Shown here one piece after another: positions 1-5,327 of a DNA stretch of 5,327 bases. This DNA is from JBHIBA01 sp046758845. Its GTDB lineage: Bacteria > UBA8248 > JACPRG01 > G963555815. The position numbers and the translations under genes were made by a program. Below the pieces are notes generated by a model. The model saw only the letters and a program-made list of their open reading frames with translations, ran no database searches and was not told the origin of the DNA. The stretch is taken from NCBI GenBank assembly GCA_046758845.1, contig JBHIBA010000319.1:1-5327 (forward strand), written 5' to 3'. Numbering within the stretch: position 1 is the stretch's first letter; each line of letters begins with the position of its first letter.

Positions 1-937
1 CGAAGATCAACCGTAGTTGACAATGAAATTGGAGCTGCTTGAGAAAGTCAATCTCTGTCGTGCCATTTTTGGTGAAATTCTTCGGATCATTTGCAAATCT
101 TAGTAGACGATTCAAACCCCCAATTACTATGCGCACATAGCGCCAAATGTCATCGGCGTCTAAATTCTTGAATTTGTCAAATCCGGTCAGATCGGGTCGC
201 TCACCGACTGGATTAATCTCCGTCAAAAAGTTCTGAAATACTCCTTCCGTCAGAATATGCGGCACTATTGCAACCGCCGGGCCAACAAAATGCCATGTAC
301 ATGCCCACCGGTGTAATGGCAAAGTGAAAGCCAATAGTGAGAGTCTGGTAAGAGCCTCAACGTATCCTAGGATTTCGAGTGGATCGGGTAAAATGCCCTC
401 AAAGGAGCGGCGATTAAATACTCGATTCTGCGCCTCAGGGACGTCGAATTTTTCAAAAAGAAGTGCTATTTTCACCAAAGACAATACCCGCTGTTGGTGT
501 ACTAAATCTATCGTAATAGGAATTACCGCTCTCGAATGAAAGGAATCTATCATCCTTGGAATAAGAAAATCTCTAAGGATCCGCTCCGCATCCGTTCGCG
601 AGGACAAATACAGGGCTATCCTTGAGTCCGCAATCTCGGGTAAGATTCCAAAGATAGGATCTACCTTTGGAAGGGAAGATAATGGTGTCGTGTCAAATGG
701 AACGGAAGGGACAAAATTCATTAATTCTGATGCAATTTCTGCTGGGTCTTTTCCTTCAAAAGTTACTTGGGTATGCATTTCAAAGGGTGGTTTTGGCCCC
801 TCCCGAAGAGCACGATCATTCGCCGGAACAACCCAATCTTCCCCATCTCGTAAGGCTTTATAACCGAACGCAGCTGATAATTGTTCATCTAGACGATTGT
901 TTGTTTTGGCTAACCCACGAAATCGGAGTTCCGGCAT
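1..937 (-). CDS. Unrecognised protein, partial (C-terminus beyond left edge)
   Basis: Reading the minus strand by hand gives an uninterrupted frame from the stop at 1015-1013 to the left edge: 312 codons from the ATG at 937, with no stop. At about 45% G+C such a length is very unlikely by chance. I chose 937 because a weak GAG (inside AAGAG) lies 10 nt upstream; an ATG at 946 is in frame but the same GAG is only 1 nt away. The protein begins MPELRFRGLAKTNNRLDEQL and has no signal peptide. It is mixed-charge and looks soluble, with one moderately hydrophobic, aromatic-rich stretch near residues 198-229 (two Trp, one Cys). The last visible part (about 262-312) looks helical and rich in Leu, Arg and Phe. 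I recognise no family and no catalytic motif. Base composition is much lower in G+C than the tct genes, which suggests a different origin. Function unknown; coding status fairly sure. Confidence 0.8.
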   Translation of the reverse strand, partial: MPELRFRGLAKTNNRLDEQLSAAFGYKALRDGEDWVVPANDRALREGPKPPFEMHTQVTFEGKDPAEIASELMNFVPSVPFDTTPLSSLPKVDPIFGILPEIADSRIALYLSSRTDAERILRDFLIPRMIDSFHSRAVIPITIDLVHQQRVLSLVKIALLFEKFDVPEAQNRVFNRRSFEGILPDPLEILGYVEALTRLSLLAFTLPLHRWACTWHFVGPAVAIVPHILTEGVFQNFLTEINPVGERPDLTGFDKFKNLDADDIWRYVRIVIGGLNRLLRFANDPKNFTKNGTTEIDFLKQLQFHCQLRLIF

Positions 938-1227
938 GATTCGCATGCTCTTGATGATGCGGATGCTTTGGCTTTGGCTCGTGCCAGGTAATCCTACACA
1001 GAAATCACTTTGCTATTCCGGGGAAGGAATTGTCAAAATCAGAAAATCGCCGGCCCTTCGGGTGTTCTGGCCTATGCTGTGCAAAGGCAGAAGTTCAGAC
1101 AGGCCCCTTCAGGCTGGGGAAATTTGGCTGTTTGGCTTTTCCTGATGCATAAGACAACCTCTTGCTTTGCACGCGCTTATCTTTCCTACGTTGCTCACCG
1201 TTTCCTGTCCTTTTAACACTTCGCGAT
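938..1227. other. Intergenic stretch without a supported gene
   Basis: This stretch of about 290 bases separates the small repeat protein from the left-edge gene. Short open frames on the plus strand here have no ribosome binding site, show no family resemblance and partly overlap the left-edge gene. G+C is intermediate between the two sides. The only signals seen are a perfect TTGACA on the minus strand near 1036-1031 (see the promoter entry) and a weak 4-bp CCCC/GGGG hairpin around 1102-1117 with no T-run. No tRNA, no long repeat and no convincing terminator for the small gene were found. Confidence 0.5.
1008..1036 (-). promoter_or_regulatory. Weak sigma70-type promoter candidate for the left-edge gene
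   Basis: On the minus strand a perfect TTGACA (1036-1031) is followed after 15 nt by TAGCAA (1015-1010), which matches the -10 consensus at only 3 of 6 positions; AATAGC is an alternative at shorter spacing. It lies about 75 bases before the chosen start of the left-edge gene, a sensible distance. The -35 box is good, but the -10 and spacing are poor, so this is a guess. If real, it would let the unknown gene be transcribed independently of the tct operon. Confidence 0.2.
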
Positions 1228-1644
1228 TCAGGGAAAGCTCCCAGCTCCGGCAGACCATTTCGGTTTCCCGAAGCCGTCAGCGAGTATGATCGCGGCTCCT
1301 TTCTCTTGTAATACGTTTAGGACAATTCGCGTGGTTCCATTTACGTCGTAGATCCTGAGGCCGGGTATGTTGTCCTTGCTAACGGCCAAAGAGACTCGCC
1401 TTCGCCTGTTTCCGTCGAAGAGCTCAAGACTAGCCTCGCCTCCGATAGTTCCAAACACAGCTCGCGGTTTCCCGCTCTTATCTGTCACAAGGAAGGCCTG
1501 GGCTTTGATCGTTTCACCGAATATGGTTTGCTTCGTCGCCCCCATAACGACGCCGGCGGCGATCACCAGGGCCAACGCCCCCAGGCTCAGCCTCAGTCTT
1601 CGGTTTTGCTTTTCCAGCCGTGAAACGCGCTCTTCCAGAGCCAT
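1228..1644 (-). CDS. Small membrane-anchored protein with four 22-23-residue repeats
   Basis: 138 residues, ATG at 1644, TGA at 1230-1228. The start is fixed by a strong AAGGAAGG six bases upstream; the same frame stays open farther up, but that would overlap tctA by over 200 bases. Residues 3-17 form a short amphipathic coiled coil with L3, V7, L10, N14 and L17 at heptad spacing. R15, R16 and R18 precede one hydrophobic helix (about 19-36), so the N-terminus is predicted cytoplasmic and the rest periplasmic or extracellular. Four repeats follow, centred on Asp55, Asp77, Asp100 and Asp123, each hydrophobic-x-hydrophobic-x-D-x-x-G-x-x-R in outline. They look like stacked beta hairpins. Similar small proteins (coiled coil, one helix, D-x-x-G-x-x-R repeats) occur, from memory, as hypothetical proteins in environmental bacteria; no function is known to me. 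It follows tctA by 173 bases on the same strand, probably as a separate unit. Its G+C is intermediate. Confidence 0.85.
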   Translation of the reverse strand: MALEERVSRLEKQNRRLRLSLGALALVIAAGVVMGATKQTIFGETIKAQAFLVTDKSGKPRAVFGTIGGEASLELFDGNRRRRVSLAVSKDNIPGLRIYDVNGTTRIVLNVLQEKGAAIILADGFGKPKWSAGAGSFP

Positions 1645-1650
1645 GACGGA

Positions 1651-1659
1651 CCTTCCTTT
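1651..1659 (-). promoter_or_regulatory. Ribosome binding site of the small repeat protein
   Basis: Minus-strand AAGGAAGG ends six bases before the ATG at 1644. It is the best Shine-Dalgarno match near this gene and decides the start at 1644 over the much longer in-frame extension into tctA. Confidence 0.7.
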
Positions 1660-1711
1660 CGTTTTGAGGGCCTGTCCAGAAAAACCCTCGGCGCCAAGCC
1701 TCGCTCTGCAT

Positions 1712-1740
1712 ACTATACGCCCAGTGGATATACCTCGATC
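1712..1740 (-). promoter_or_regulatory. Possible promoter for the small repeat protein
   Basis: A minus-strand TATAGT (1717-1712) sits about 68 bases before the small gene's ATG, in an AT-rich patch between the hairpin after tctA and the gene. The hexamer 17 bases upstream, GATCGA (1740-1735), is a poor -35. The position between a possible transcript end and a gene with its own good ribosome binding site supports a separate promoter, but the box itself is weak evidence. Confidence 0.3.
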
Positions 1741-1778
1741 TATGAATAACGCTTGGGGCCATGCCCGCCCCGCAAAGG

Positions 1779-1806
1779 GAGGCTGCCCCCAGGCCGAAGC
1801 AGCCTC
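1779..1806 (-). terminator. Hairpin just downstream of tctA, possible operon end
   Basis: A perfect 8-bp inverted repeat, GAGGCTGC and GCAGCCTC, with a 12-base loop begins about 12 bases after the tctA stop. It would form a stable hairpin in the tct mRNA. No T-run follows on the minus strand (only CCCTTTGC), so it is not a textbook intrinsic terminator. It could instead protect the 3' end or work with Rho. The position supports an end of the tct transcript; the mechanism is inferred. Confidence 0.4.
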
Positions 1807-1817
1807 GGCAGACCGGC

Positions 1818-3311
1818 CTACAGCCGCCTCCGCAAGAATTGAGCGAGCGGAAAGAGGAAGAAGGCGATGGCGCACCCCATGAGAACGGCGGAGATGGGAC
1901 GGGTGAAGAAGATGGCCGGTGAGCCGTGGGACATCAGCAAGCTCTGGCGGAGGGAGACCTCGGTGATCCGTCCCAGGACGAGTGCCAGGACCATAGGCGC
2001 CAGGGGGTAGTCGAGTTTGCGGAATACATAGCCCGCGAATCCGAAGACGAACACCAGCCAAACGTCGAACATGCTATGGGTGGGGGCGAAGCCGCCGACT
2101 GCGCAGACCACCAGGACGAGCGGGCCCAAGATGGTGAAGGGCATCCGCAAGATGGCCACGAAGACGGGGATGGCGAACAGGTTCAGGACGACGGCCATCA
2201 CGTTGGCGGAGTACAGGCTTCCGATGAGTCCCCAGACGAACTCTCGGTTCTCGACGAAAAGGCGGGGGCCGGGCTGGAGCCCCCAAACGTAAAGCGCGCC
2301 CAGCATGACCGCCGTCGTCGGGGAGCCCGGCACCCCCAGGGTCATCATGGGGAGCATCGCCCCGGTGCTGGCGGCGTTGTTGGCCGCCTCCGGCGCCACT
2401 ACGCCCTCGACGGTCCCTTGACCGAACTGCTCCTTCCGGCGTGACATGCGCTTGGCCAATCCGTAGCTCATGAAGGACGCTGGTGTGGCCCCGGCCGCGG
2501 GCAGCAGTCCCACGAAAAATCCCAGCAGGGACCCCGTGACGAAGGTCCGCAAGTGATGCACCAACTCCTTCAGGGTCCGGCCGATATCGCGAAAACCCAC
2601 TCGAGCGTGGATCATCCGGCCCTCTTTGAACCCCTGCTCCGCCGTCGCCAGGATTTCCCCCACGCCGTAGAGGCCGATGGCCAGGACCAGGAAGTTGATC
2701 CCGTGGTAGAAGCCGGGGATCCCCCAGAAGATGAGCCGGGGCTCTCCGCTGACGATGTCCAGACCGATGGTGCTGAAAATGAGGCCCAGCAACGTCATCA
2801 CCAGGGTCTTCAAGGGGGATCCCCCCCCCAGCCCCACGAATGTCCCGTAGGCCAGGACCATGAGGGAGAACTCCTCCGGCGGTCCGAAGTGCAGAGCGCT
2901 CTCTGCCAGGGGCGGGGCGAAAAAGGTAAACAGGACGATGGCAATGGTGCCGCCGACGAAGGAGGCCATGGCGGAGGCCACCAGGGCGTCTGCGGCTTTT
3001 CCCTTTCGGGCCATGGGATAGCCGTCGAAGGTGGTGGCCACAGCCGTGGAGGCCCCGGGGATGTTCAACGTGATGGAGCTGATGGCCCCTCCGTACATCG
3101 CCCCGTAGTAGATGGCGGCCAGGAAGATGATCCCGGAGGTGGGGGGAACGGCGAAGGTGATGGGCAAAAGGATGGCCACGCCGTTCACCGATCCCAGTCC
3201 AGGCAGGGCGCCGATGGCCGTCCCCAGGACCACTCCCAGTGCGGCCATGAGCAGGTTGAGCGGCGTGATGGCGACGTTCAGGCCGTAGACAAGATTCTCA
3301 AAGACCCCCAT
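1818..3311 (-). CDS. tctA: TctA, large membrane subunit of a tripartite tricarboxylate transporter
   Basis: TctA is the large transport channel of the TTT family: with TctB it carries a carboxylate handed over by TctC across the inner membrane, driven by an ion gradient. At 497 residues it has the usual family length and ends with TAG. It is strongly hydrophobic with about 10-12 membrane segments. Family motifs are plain: GALPGLG (34-40) opening the first half; GLLPAAGATPAS (268-279), its counterpart in the second half; VEGVVAPEAANNAAS (301-315); TLGVPGSPTTAVMLGAL (324-340). In motif two the residue after the proline is Ala272 where I recall Gly being usual. The start at 3311 is bounded by an in-frame stop at 3335-3333. 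The ribosome binding site is weak (GAGAAG, 6-base spacing). It lies 90 bases after tctB on the same strand and is probably last in the operon. Family assignment is secure; substrate unknown. Confidence 0.97.
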   Translation of the reverse strand: MGVFENLVYGLNVAITPLNLLMAALGVVLGTAIGALPGLGSVNGVAILLPITFAVPPTSGIIFLAAIYYGAMYGGAISSITLNIPGASTAVATTFDGYPMARKGKAADALVASAMASFVGGTIAIVLFTFFAPPLAESALHFGPPEEFSLMVLAYGTFVGLGGGSPLKTLVMTLLGLIFSTIGLDIVSGEPRLIFWGIPGFYHGINFLVLAIGLYGVGEILATAEQGFKEGRMIHARVGFRDIGRTLKELVHHLRTFVTGSLLGFFVGLLPAAGATPASFMSYGLAKRMSRRKEQFGQGTVEGVVAPEAANNAASTGAMLPMMTLGVPGSPTTAVMLGALYVWGLQPGPRLFVENREFVWGLIGSLYSANVMAVVLNLFAIPVFVAILRMPFTILGPLVLVVCAVGGFAPTHSMFDVWLVFVFGFAGYVFRKLDYPLAPMVLALVLGRITEVSLRQSLLMSHGSPAIFFTRPISAVLMGCAIAFFLFPLAQFLRRRL

Positions 3312-3365
3312 GAGGCGCTTCTCGACCGGACCTCAAGTGGCCCTTCCATCTCTGGCCCCGACTCC

Positions 3366-3378
3366 CGGGCGGAGCCCG
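3366..3378 (-). repeat. Small GC-rich hairpin in the tctB-tctA gap
   Basis: The inverted repeat CGGGC-GGA-GCCCG (plus strand) could fold in the mRNA between tctB and tctA, about 55 bases before the tctA start. It is short and may be chance in GC-rich DNA. It might act as a processing or stabilising element separating the small and large subunit reading frames. Confidence 0.25.
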
Positions 3379-3401
3379 ACGCCGCGGCAGGTTGGTAAGG
3401 G

Positions 3402-3878
3402 TCAGTAGAGGAGGTAGAAGATCGGTTCGGCGTATCCCTTGGGCAGGGGAATGACCAGGAACTTCTCAAACAGAATGAAGACCCCCACAGGAACCCCGAG
3501 GGAGACGGCAAGGGTGACAGACCGGCTGTGTCCGCCAACGTGACGCACCGCGTAGGCCAAGAACAAGATGATGGCCCCGTAGACCGAGATGACGTTGATC
3601 AGAGCCACCAGCAGGAGCGTGGGCAGGCCCATCCGCAAAAGGGTCTTCCACCCCCCCTGCTGAATGAACTGCACGCCCTTCGGGCCGGGGTTCGCCATCG
3701 CCCGCAGGGCGATGACCGCCGCCAGCAGTCCCGTCAGGACCGCCAGCCAGAAGGGAAAGAATCCTCCAGCCGGGCCTCCTTCCGGCGCGAAACCGATGGG
3801 CTGCTGGGTCGCTTTCGCGGCCACGCCCCCCGCCACCAGCATCAAGATCAGCGCTGTCAGAACTTCTGCCCGCCGCAT
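3402..3878 (-). CDS. tctB: TctB, small membrane subunit of a tripartite tricarboxylate transporter
   Basis: TctB is the small, poorly conserved integral membrane subunit that partners TctA in the TTT importer. It has 158 residues, the usual size. Hydrophobic segments lie near residues 5-22, 40-61, 82-112 (long, perhaps two helices) and 120-143. A GFFPFW motif (39-44) before the second segment and a LPLPKG (144-148 region) near the C-terminus fit the family as I remember it. Its ATG at 3878 directly follows the tctC stop, giving TAG-ATG with no gap, so translation is probably coupled to tctC; only GAAG lies just upstream as a ribosome binding site. Sequence similarity in TctB is low across the family, so position between tctC and tctA is the strongest support. 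Confidence 0.92.
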   Translation of the reverse strand: MRRAEVLTALILMLVAGGVAAKATQQPIGFAPEGGPAGGFFPFWLAVLTGLLAAVIALRAMANPGPKGVQFIQQGGWKTLLRMGLPTLLLVALINVISVYGAIILFLAYAVRHVGGHSRSVTLAVSLGVPVGVFILFEKFLVIPLPKGYAEPIFYLLY

Positions 3879-4865
3879 CTACTTCAAGGCCCCCATGGAC
3901 TTCAGCAGCGCCTCATGCTTTTTGTGCTCTCCTGCGAAGAACTTCTCCATGTCCGCGCCCGAGAGGCAGGCGCGGTCCAGGGCCTGTTTCTGGGTGTAGG
4001 CCTTCCATTCCGAGGAGTTGCACAGCTTGTCGAAGAGCCTCACGTACCAGTCGCGAGCCGCCTTGGGCACACCCGCCGGCGCAGTGATGCTCCGCTGCAT
4101 GTAGTACACCATCCCTCCTTTCCCGAGCTCCTTGAAGGTCGGCGTATCGGAGAGGACCTCGATCCGGCTGGGCGTGAAGGCGGCGATGGGCCGGGACCTG
4201 CCGGCCTTGAACCACTGGAGTTGCTCCGAGGGGTTGTTGACTGTGGAGTCCACGTGCTTTCCGATGAGCTCCCGGGCCACCTTGCCCCCGCCCTTGAAGG
4301 GGATGTAGGTGTGCTTGATCCCGTACGTCTTCTCCAGCATGGCCGTCACCAGGGAGTCCTCCTGCATCTTCCCCGTGCCGCCCATTTTCCACTTTCCGCC
4401 GGCCGCCTTGACCGCCTTCACGTAGTCGTCGATCGTCCGGATGGGAGATTCACTGTTCACCCACAAGACGAAGGTGTCCATCGCCAGGCGGTAGATGGGG
4501 GTCAGGTTCTTGTAGCTCACCGGCAGCTTATTCAGCATGGGGGTGGTGAAGAAGCTGTTGAGGGTGACCATGATGACGTGGGGGTTGCCGCGCTTGGAGT
4601 GCAGGTACATCATGGCCTCCGCCCCCGACCCCCCGGGCTTGTTGATGGGCACCAGGGGTTGAGGCGACCACTTGTTCTTGGTGACGATCTTCTGCATCAG
4701 CCGGGCGATGCGGTCGGCGCCCCCTCCCGCTCCGGCCATGATGATGAACTCGATGGGTTTCCGGGGCGCCCACTGGGCGAAGCCGTGGGGAACGGCGTAG
4801 GCCAAGAGGAACGCAACCGTCACGGCCAACGTAGCCAGCCAACGAAAAGAAGTCTTCTTTCGCAT
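3879..4865 (-). CDS. tctC: TctC/Bug-type periplasmic substrate-binding protein of a TTT transporter
   Basis: This is the extracytoplasmic receptor of the transporter (Bug/TctC family). It binds a small organic acid in the periplasm and delivers it to TctA/TctB. It has 328 residues, the usual length. The N-terminus is a Sec signal: basic MRKK, a hydrophobic core (about 9-24) and a likely cut after GFA (30); there is no lipobox Cys, so the mature protein is soluble. Family features in order: the ligand loop AGAGGGADRIAR (44-55), NKPGGSGAEAM (75-85), IPFKGGGKVARELIGKHVD (188-206) and APAGVPK (262-268). Mature Cys282 and Cys300 could form a disulfide (inferred). The start at 4865 has a good GAGGAG eight bases upstream. 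It is first in the operon and its stop abuts tctB. Bug proteins bind many ligands (citrate, glutamate, aromatic acids), so I cannot name the substrate. Confidence 0.96.
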   Translation of the reverse strand: MRKKTSFRWLATLAVTVAFLLAYAVPHGFAQWAPRKPIEFIIMAGAGGGADRIARLMQKIVTKNKWSPQPLVPINKPGGSGAEAMMYLHSKRGNPHVIMVTLNSFFTTPMLNKLPVSYKNLTPIYRLAMDTFVLWVNSESPIRTIDDYVKAVKAAGGKWKMGGTGKMQEDSLVTAMLEKTYGIKHTYIPFKGGGKVARELIGKHVDSTVNNPSEQLQWFKAGRSRPIAAFTPSRIEVLSDTPTFKELGKGGMVYYMQRSITAPAGVPKAARDWYVRLFDKLCNSSEWKAYTQKQALDRACLSGADMEKFFAGEHKKHEALLKSMGALK

Positions 4866-4963
4866 GACGTCTTCTCCTCGTGATTTGAAGGGGACCCTCT
4901 ACCCGGGACGCCCCCACGTTTATACGGGTTGCTGTTCGCCACGCACGCCTAGGGTGCTATTTG

Positions 4964-4980
4964 CGCTTGGAAATTCGCTT
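4964..4980 (-). repeat. Short direct repeat in the tct leader
   Basis: On the minus strand AAGCGAATTT (starting 4980) and AAGCGCAAAT (starting 4968) are 12 bases apart, an imperfect tandem pair just downstream of the proposed transcription start. They could be operator half-sites on one face of the helix, but at this length they may be chance. Confidence 0.2.
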
Positions 4981-5004
4981 CGAACCGGAATGCCGACCAT
5001 CACA

Positions 5005-5013
5005 AGTGTAGCA
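5005..5013 (-). promoter_or_regulatory. Extended -10 promoter candidate for the tct operon
   Basis: The minus strand reads TGCTACACT: a TACACT -10 box (4 of 6 to TATAAT) preceded by the TGn of an extended -10. The hexamer 17 bases upstream, GGCTGA (5033-5028), is a poor -35, as is common with extended -10 promoters. Transcription would start near 4998, leaving a leader of about 130 bases before tctC. It is the best promoter match in the upstream region; a TATAAA at 4924-4919 is closer to the gene but lacks any -35 or TGn. Confidence 0.45.
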
Positions 5014-5116
5014 CAATCGGCCTGCCCTCAGCCGCGTCTTGGAGGGTTTTTGGATTAAGGATGGGTCTGACGTGCGCGTCTAAGCGCGATTTGGTAGATG
5101 GGGATGAAAGGCCGCG

Positions 5117-5185
5117 TTCCCAGGGGGGTCTTCCCTCGACTTCGCTCGGGACATGCTTTGAAAACCGGCCGGATTTCCCAGGGGG
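5117..5185. repeat. Two direct copies of an 11-bp motif, 58 bp apart
   Basis: TTCCCAGGGGG occurs at 5117-5127 and again at 5175-5185. A related inverted copy (CCCCCCTGG, 5319-5327) lies at the right edge. The copies bracket the palindromic element at 5131-5152 and suggest repeat-rich intergenic DNA, possibly a small non-autonomous element extending past the edge. No target duplication or transposase was seen. Confidence 0.4.
5131..5152. repeat. Imperfect palindromic element of the dispersed SEVEG type
   Basis: The core CCCTCGACTTCGCTCGGGAC resembles, from memory, a short hairpin-like element found many times in intergenic DNA of environmental bacterial genomes. In one frame of the minus strand it reads PSEVEG, a peptide often seen in spurious predicted proteins. 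Only a single copy lies in this window, so its dispersed nature is an inference. The CCC/GGG arms enclose a 12-base loop. Confidence 0.4.
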
Positions 5186-5327
5186 CGCTTTTTGGGCACT
5201 TGCGTGCCGGCCGAACTGCGGTTGAAGGTGCATACGCTTAAGCCGGGCGTCTTTGGCGCACGCCTTTCGAGAGGTGGTTAACCAGGCACGCCAGTGCGGA
5301 AACGCGACGCTGTGCGTCCCCCCCTGG

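Larger units (their letters stand above)
4866..5327. other. Non-coding upstream region of the tct operon
   Basis: About 460 bases up to the right edge without a convincing gene. An open frame on the minus strand (5233-5000) lacks a ribosome binding site and reads through the palindromic repeat at 5131-5152, giving a VPSEVEGR peptide that I take as spurious. The stretch contains the putative tct promoter, an approximately 130-base leader before tctC, two copies of TTCCCAGGGGG and several small GC hairpins (for example GGCAC-TTGC-GTGCC near 5195-5208). No tRNA fold was found. Confidence 0.5.

Noticed and set aside
667..1216. Small plus-strand open frames around 667-939, 897-1145 and 1010-1216
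   Set aside because: They overlap the minus-strand edge gene or each other, lack ribosome binding sites and show no recognisable protein features.
1228..2061. Longer 277-residue version of the small repeat protein
   Set aside because: Its first 139 residues overlap tctA by over 200 bases and cross the hairpin, and look like non-coding translation; a strong ribosome binding site marks the ATG at 1644 instead.
2553..3398. 281-residue open frame on the plus strand opposite tctA
   Set aside because: Antisense shadow of tctA, with low-complexity Gly/Gln/His/Asp composition and no domain.
3528..4883. 451-residue open frame on the plus strand opposite tctC and tctB
   Set aside because: It lies antisense to two clear transporter genes, is unusually rich in His, Gln, Gly and Asp as expected for a GC-rich shadow frame, and has no family resemblance.
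4970..4990. GGTTCGAAG on the minus strand, resembling a tRNA T-loop
   Set aside because: The flanking five-base arms do not pair and no acceptor or anticodon stem can be drawn around it.
5000..5233. 77-residue minus-strand open frame upstream of tctC
   Set aside because: It runs through the palindromic repeat (giving VPSEVEGR), covers the promoter candidate and has no ribosome binding site or family match.
5246..5264. GGCGT/ACGCC hairpin followed by CTTTCG, possible plus-strand terminator
   Set aside because: The stem is only 5 bp, the T-run is three bases, and no plus-strand gene precedes it.

Overview
The window carries one clear functional unit, a tripartite tricarboxylate transporter (TTT) operon in the order tctC-tctB-tctA, read on the minus strand from about 4865 down to 1818. 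Downstream on the same strand lie a small membrane-anchored repeat protein (1644-1228) and an unrecognised gene that starts near 937 and runs off the left edge. All five supported genes share this strand. No RNA gene, CRISPR array, transposase or integrase is visible.

The organism is probably a high-GC, Gram-negative-type (diderm) bacterium. The transporter needs a periplasmic binding protein, and TctC has a Sec signal peptide. The tct genes are about 65% G+C by hand count of sample lines. The short palindromic element upstream, which translates as a spurious SEVEG peptide, recalls elements I have seen in environmental genomes of lineages such as Chloroflexota, Tectomicrobia and Rokubacteria. 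This is memory, not a search, so I do not assign a lineage.

Layout on +strand coordinates: 1-937 is a partial, AT-richer (about 45% G+C) unknown gene. 938-1227 holds no supported gene, only a weak promoter candidate. 1228-1644 is a 138-residue protein with a coiled coil, one membrane helix and four repeats of 22-23 residues. 1645-1817 is an intergenic stretch with a perfect 8-bp hairpin just past tctA and a possible -10 box. 1818-3311 is tctA, 3312-3401 a 90-bp gap, 3402-3878 tctB and 3879-4865 tctC; the tctC stop abuts the tctB start. 4866-5327 is non-coding, with an extended -10 promoter candidate for the operon and a cluster of small repeats.

Together, TctC should capture a small organic acid, probably a carboxylate, in the periplasm and deliver it to the TctA/TctB membrane complex, which imports it using the ion gradient. 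No catabolic enzyme or regulator (such as a TctD/TctE two-component pair) lies in the window, so the substrate cannot be named. The most interesting items are the unrecognised edge gene in compositionally different DNA, the regular repeat architecture of the small protein, and a Gly-to-Ala change in the second conserved TctA motif.
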